Assembly (NCBI RefSeq): GCF_014694455.1
Contig: NZ_JAAUWT010000016.1
Coordinates: forward strand, 62,001 to 126,000
Origin: Vibrio sp. S9_S30
GTDB lineage: Bacteria; Pseudomonadota; Gammaproteobacteria; Enterobacterales; Vibrionaceae
Length of the DNA stretch: 64,000 nt
Reading direction: 5' to 3'
Part shown: positions 63,324 to 64,000 of the stretch, in pieces
Position numbering within the stretch: the first letter of the stretch is position 1
Layout: each line of letters begins with the position of its first letter
The notes under the pieces: model-generated
What the model was told of the DNA's origin: nothing
What the model saw: the letters and a program-made list of their open reading frames with translations, nothing else
Databases searched by the model: none
Made by a program: the position numbers and the translations under genes

Positions 63324-64000
63324 TTGAGTAGCCAGTACAAAATCAACGAAATGTTTGAAACCATCCAAGGTGAGGGTACGTTCACAGGTGTGCCTTCGGT
63401 GTTTGTTCGTTTGCAAGAATGCCCCGTTGGCTGCGCTTGGTGCGATACAAAGCAGACGTGGGAAGCCGAAGAAAAAGATCAAGCCCCTATTGGCGACATC
63501 ATGGTGAAAACGGAAGATTCCCCTACATGGTGTTTTGTGTCTGCGCAGCAAATTGTTGAGCAATACAAGTTGCATGGCTTTAATGCAAAGCACATCGTGA
63601 TTACTGGCGGGGAACCATGCGTGTACGATTTGGTGAACTTAACGGAAGCTTTCGAGAGTATGGGTTGCCAATGCCAAATTGAAACCAGTGGTACGTTTGA
63701 AGTGAAAGCGACAGAATCCACTTGGGTGACGGTTTCACCTAAAATAGCGATGAAAGGGAAGCTGCCTGTTCTTAAATCTGCTTTGGAACGAGCCAACGAG
63801 ATAAAGCACCCAGTAGGCACTCAAAAAGACATCGACCAGCTAGATGAACTGATCGCTAGCGCCAACGTGTCGGAAAACACGACGATAGCGCTTCAACCTA
63901 TCAGCCAGAAGCCAAGAGCAACAAAACTGTGTATTGATACTTGTATCGAGCGAAATTGGCGCCTCTCCGTTCAAACCCATAAATATTTAAACATTGCTTG
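63324..64000 (+). CDS. queE: 7-carboxy-7-deazaguanine synthase (radical SAM), 3' truncated by window
   Basis: The frame opens at a TTG (63324) and stays open to the window end; no earlier ATG exists in frame. QYKINEMFETIQGEGTFTGVP is the QueE N-terminus, and CPVGCAWCDTKQTW holds the radical-SAM cluster cysteines (C-x3-C-x2-C). HIVITGGEPCVYDL and CQIETSGT follow. It rearranges carboxy-tetrahydropterin to carboxy-deazaguanine in queuosine synthesis. It is a divergence-free single gene after the NUDIX protein; the end is outside the window. Confidence 0.93.
   Translation, partial: MSSQYKINEMFETIQGEGTFTGVPSVFVRLQECPVGCAWCDTKQTWEAEEKDQAPIGDIMVKTEDSPTWCFVSAQQIVEQYKLHGFNAKHIVITGGEPCVYDLVNLTEAFESMGCQCQIETSGTFEVKATESTWVTVSPKIAMKGKLPVLKSALERANEIKHPVGTQKDIDQLDELIASANVSENTTIALQPISQKPRATKLCIDTCIERNWRLSVQTHKYLNIA

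Overview
The window reads as chromosomal DNA of a gammaproteobacterium of the Vibrionaceae, most likely a Vibrio-like marine species. The signs are a glycine riboswitch ahead of an alanine/glycine symporter, a NUDIX/PAP2-like fusion, a GntR-type regulator heading a prpBCDE operon, the family-level look of most proteins, and dense gene packing with AT-rich gaps. No rRNA, tRNA, insertion sequence, integrase or CRISPR array was seen. Assignments come from reading motifs by eye, without database searches.

Layout. 1-2.9 kb: 3' end of a type I polyketide synthase (KS end, KR, ACP, thioesterase, no AT). 3.0-7.8 kb: two periplasmic binding proteins, divergently arranged, with a membrane GGDEF-EAL protein, which looks like a periplasmic-ligand to cyclic-di-GMP switch. 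8.1-18.2 kb: defence island, with a type I restriction-modification locus (hsdR, hsdM, hsdS) followed by an McrBC-like pair whose McrB has an unusual N-terminus. 18.3-25.5 kb: hydroxypyruvate-isomerase-like protein, AGCS symporter, quinone-dependent D-lactate dehydrogenase and an HflK/HflC-like pair. 25.7-28.4 kb: a compact overlapping operon of a DUF1611 P-loop protein, a PLP racemase and a small lipoprotein. 28.7-35.6 kb: Lrp regulator with a DMT exporter, an AraC regulator divergent from SIS and CutC, an M32 carboxypeptidase and a LysE exporter.

36-41.9 kb: secreted S1-fold protease, riboswitch-controlled AGCS symporter, SDR reductase and two small membrane proteins. 42-46.7 kb: an efflux operon (TolC, HlyD-type adaptor, two ABC-2 permeases) with no ATPase gene, facing a pair of 20-bp operator-like repeats. 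46.9-53.6 kb: a CitA/CitB-type two-component system, a periplasmic binding protein and a TctCBA tricarboxylate transporter, plausibly one sensing-and-uptake unit. 53.9-54.4 kb: a short toxin-domain-like fragment and a small membrane protein that could be its immunity partner. 54.5-60.9 kb: methylcitrate-cycle operon (GntR regulator, prpB, prpC, prpD, prpE) with two matching palindromic operators. 61-64 kb: GNAT acetyltransferase, a NUDIX protein fused to a PAP2-like membrane domain lacking its catalytic histidines, and the start of queE.

The least ordinary parts are the DUF1611/racemase/lipoprotein operon, the two-binding-protein cyclic-di-GMP module, the McrB variant, the orphan toxin/immunity-like pair, the ATPase-less efflux operon, and three separate tracts of degenerate short tandem repeats at or near gene 3' ends.
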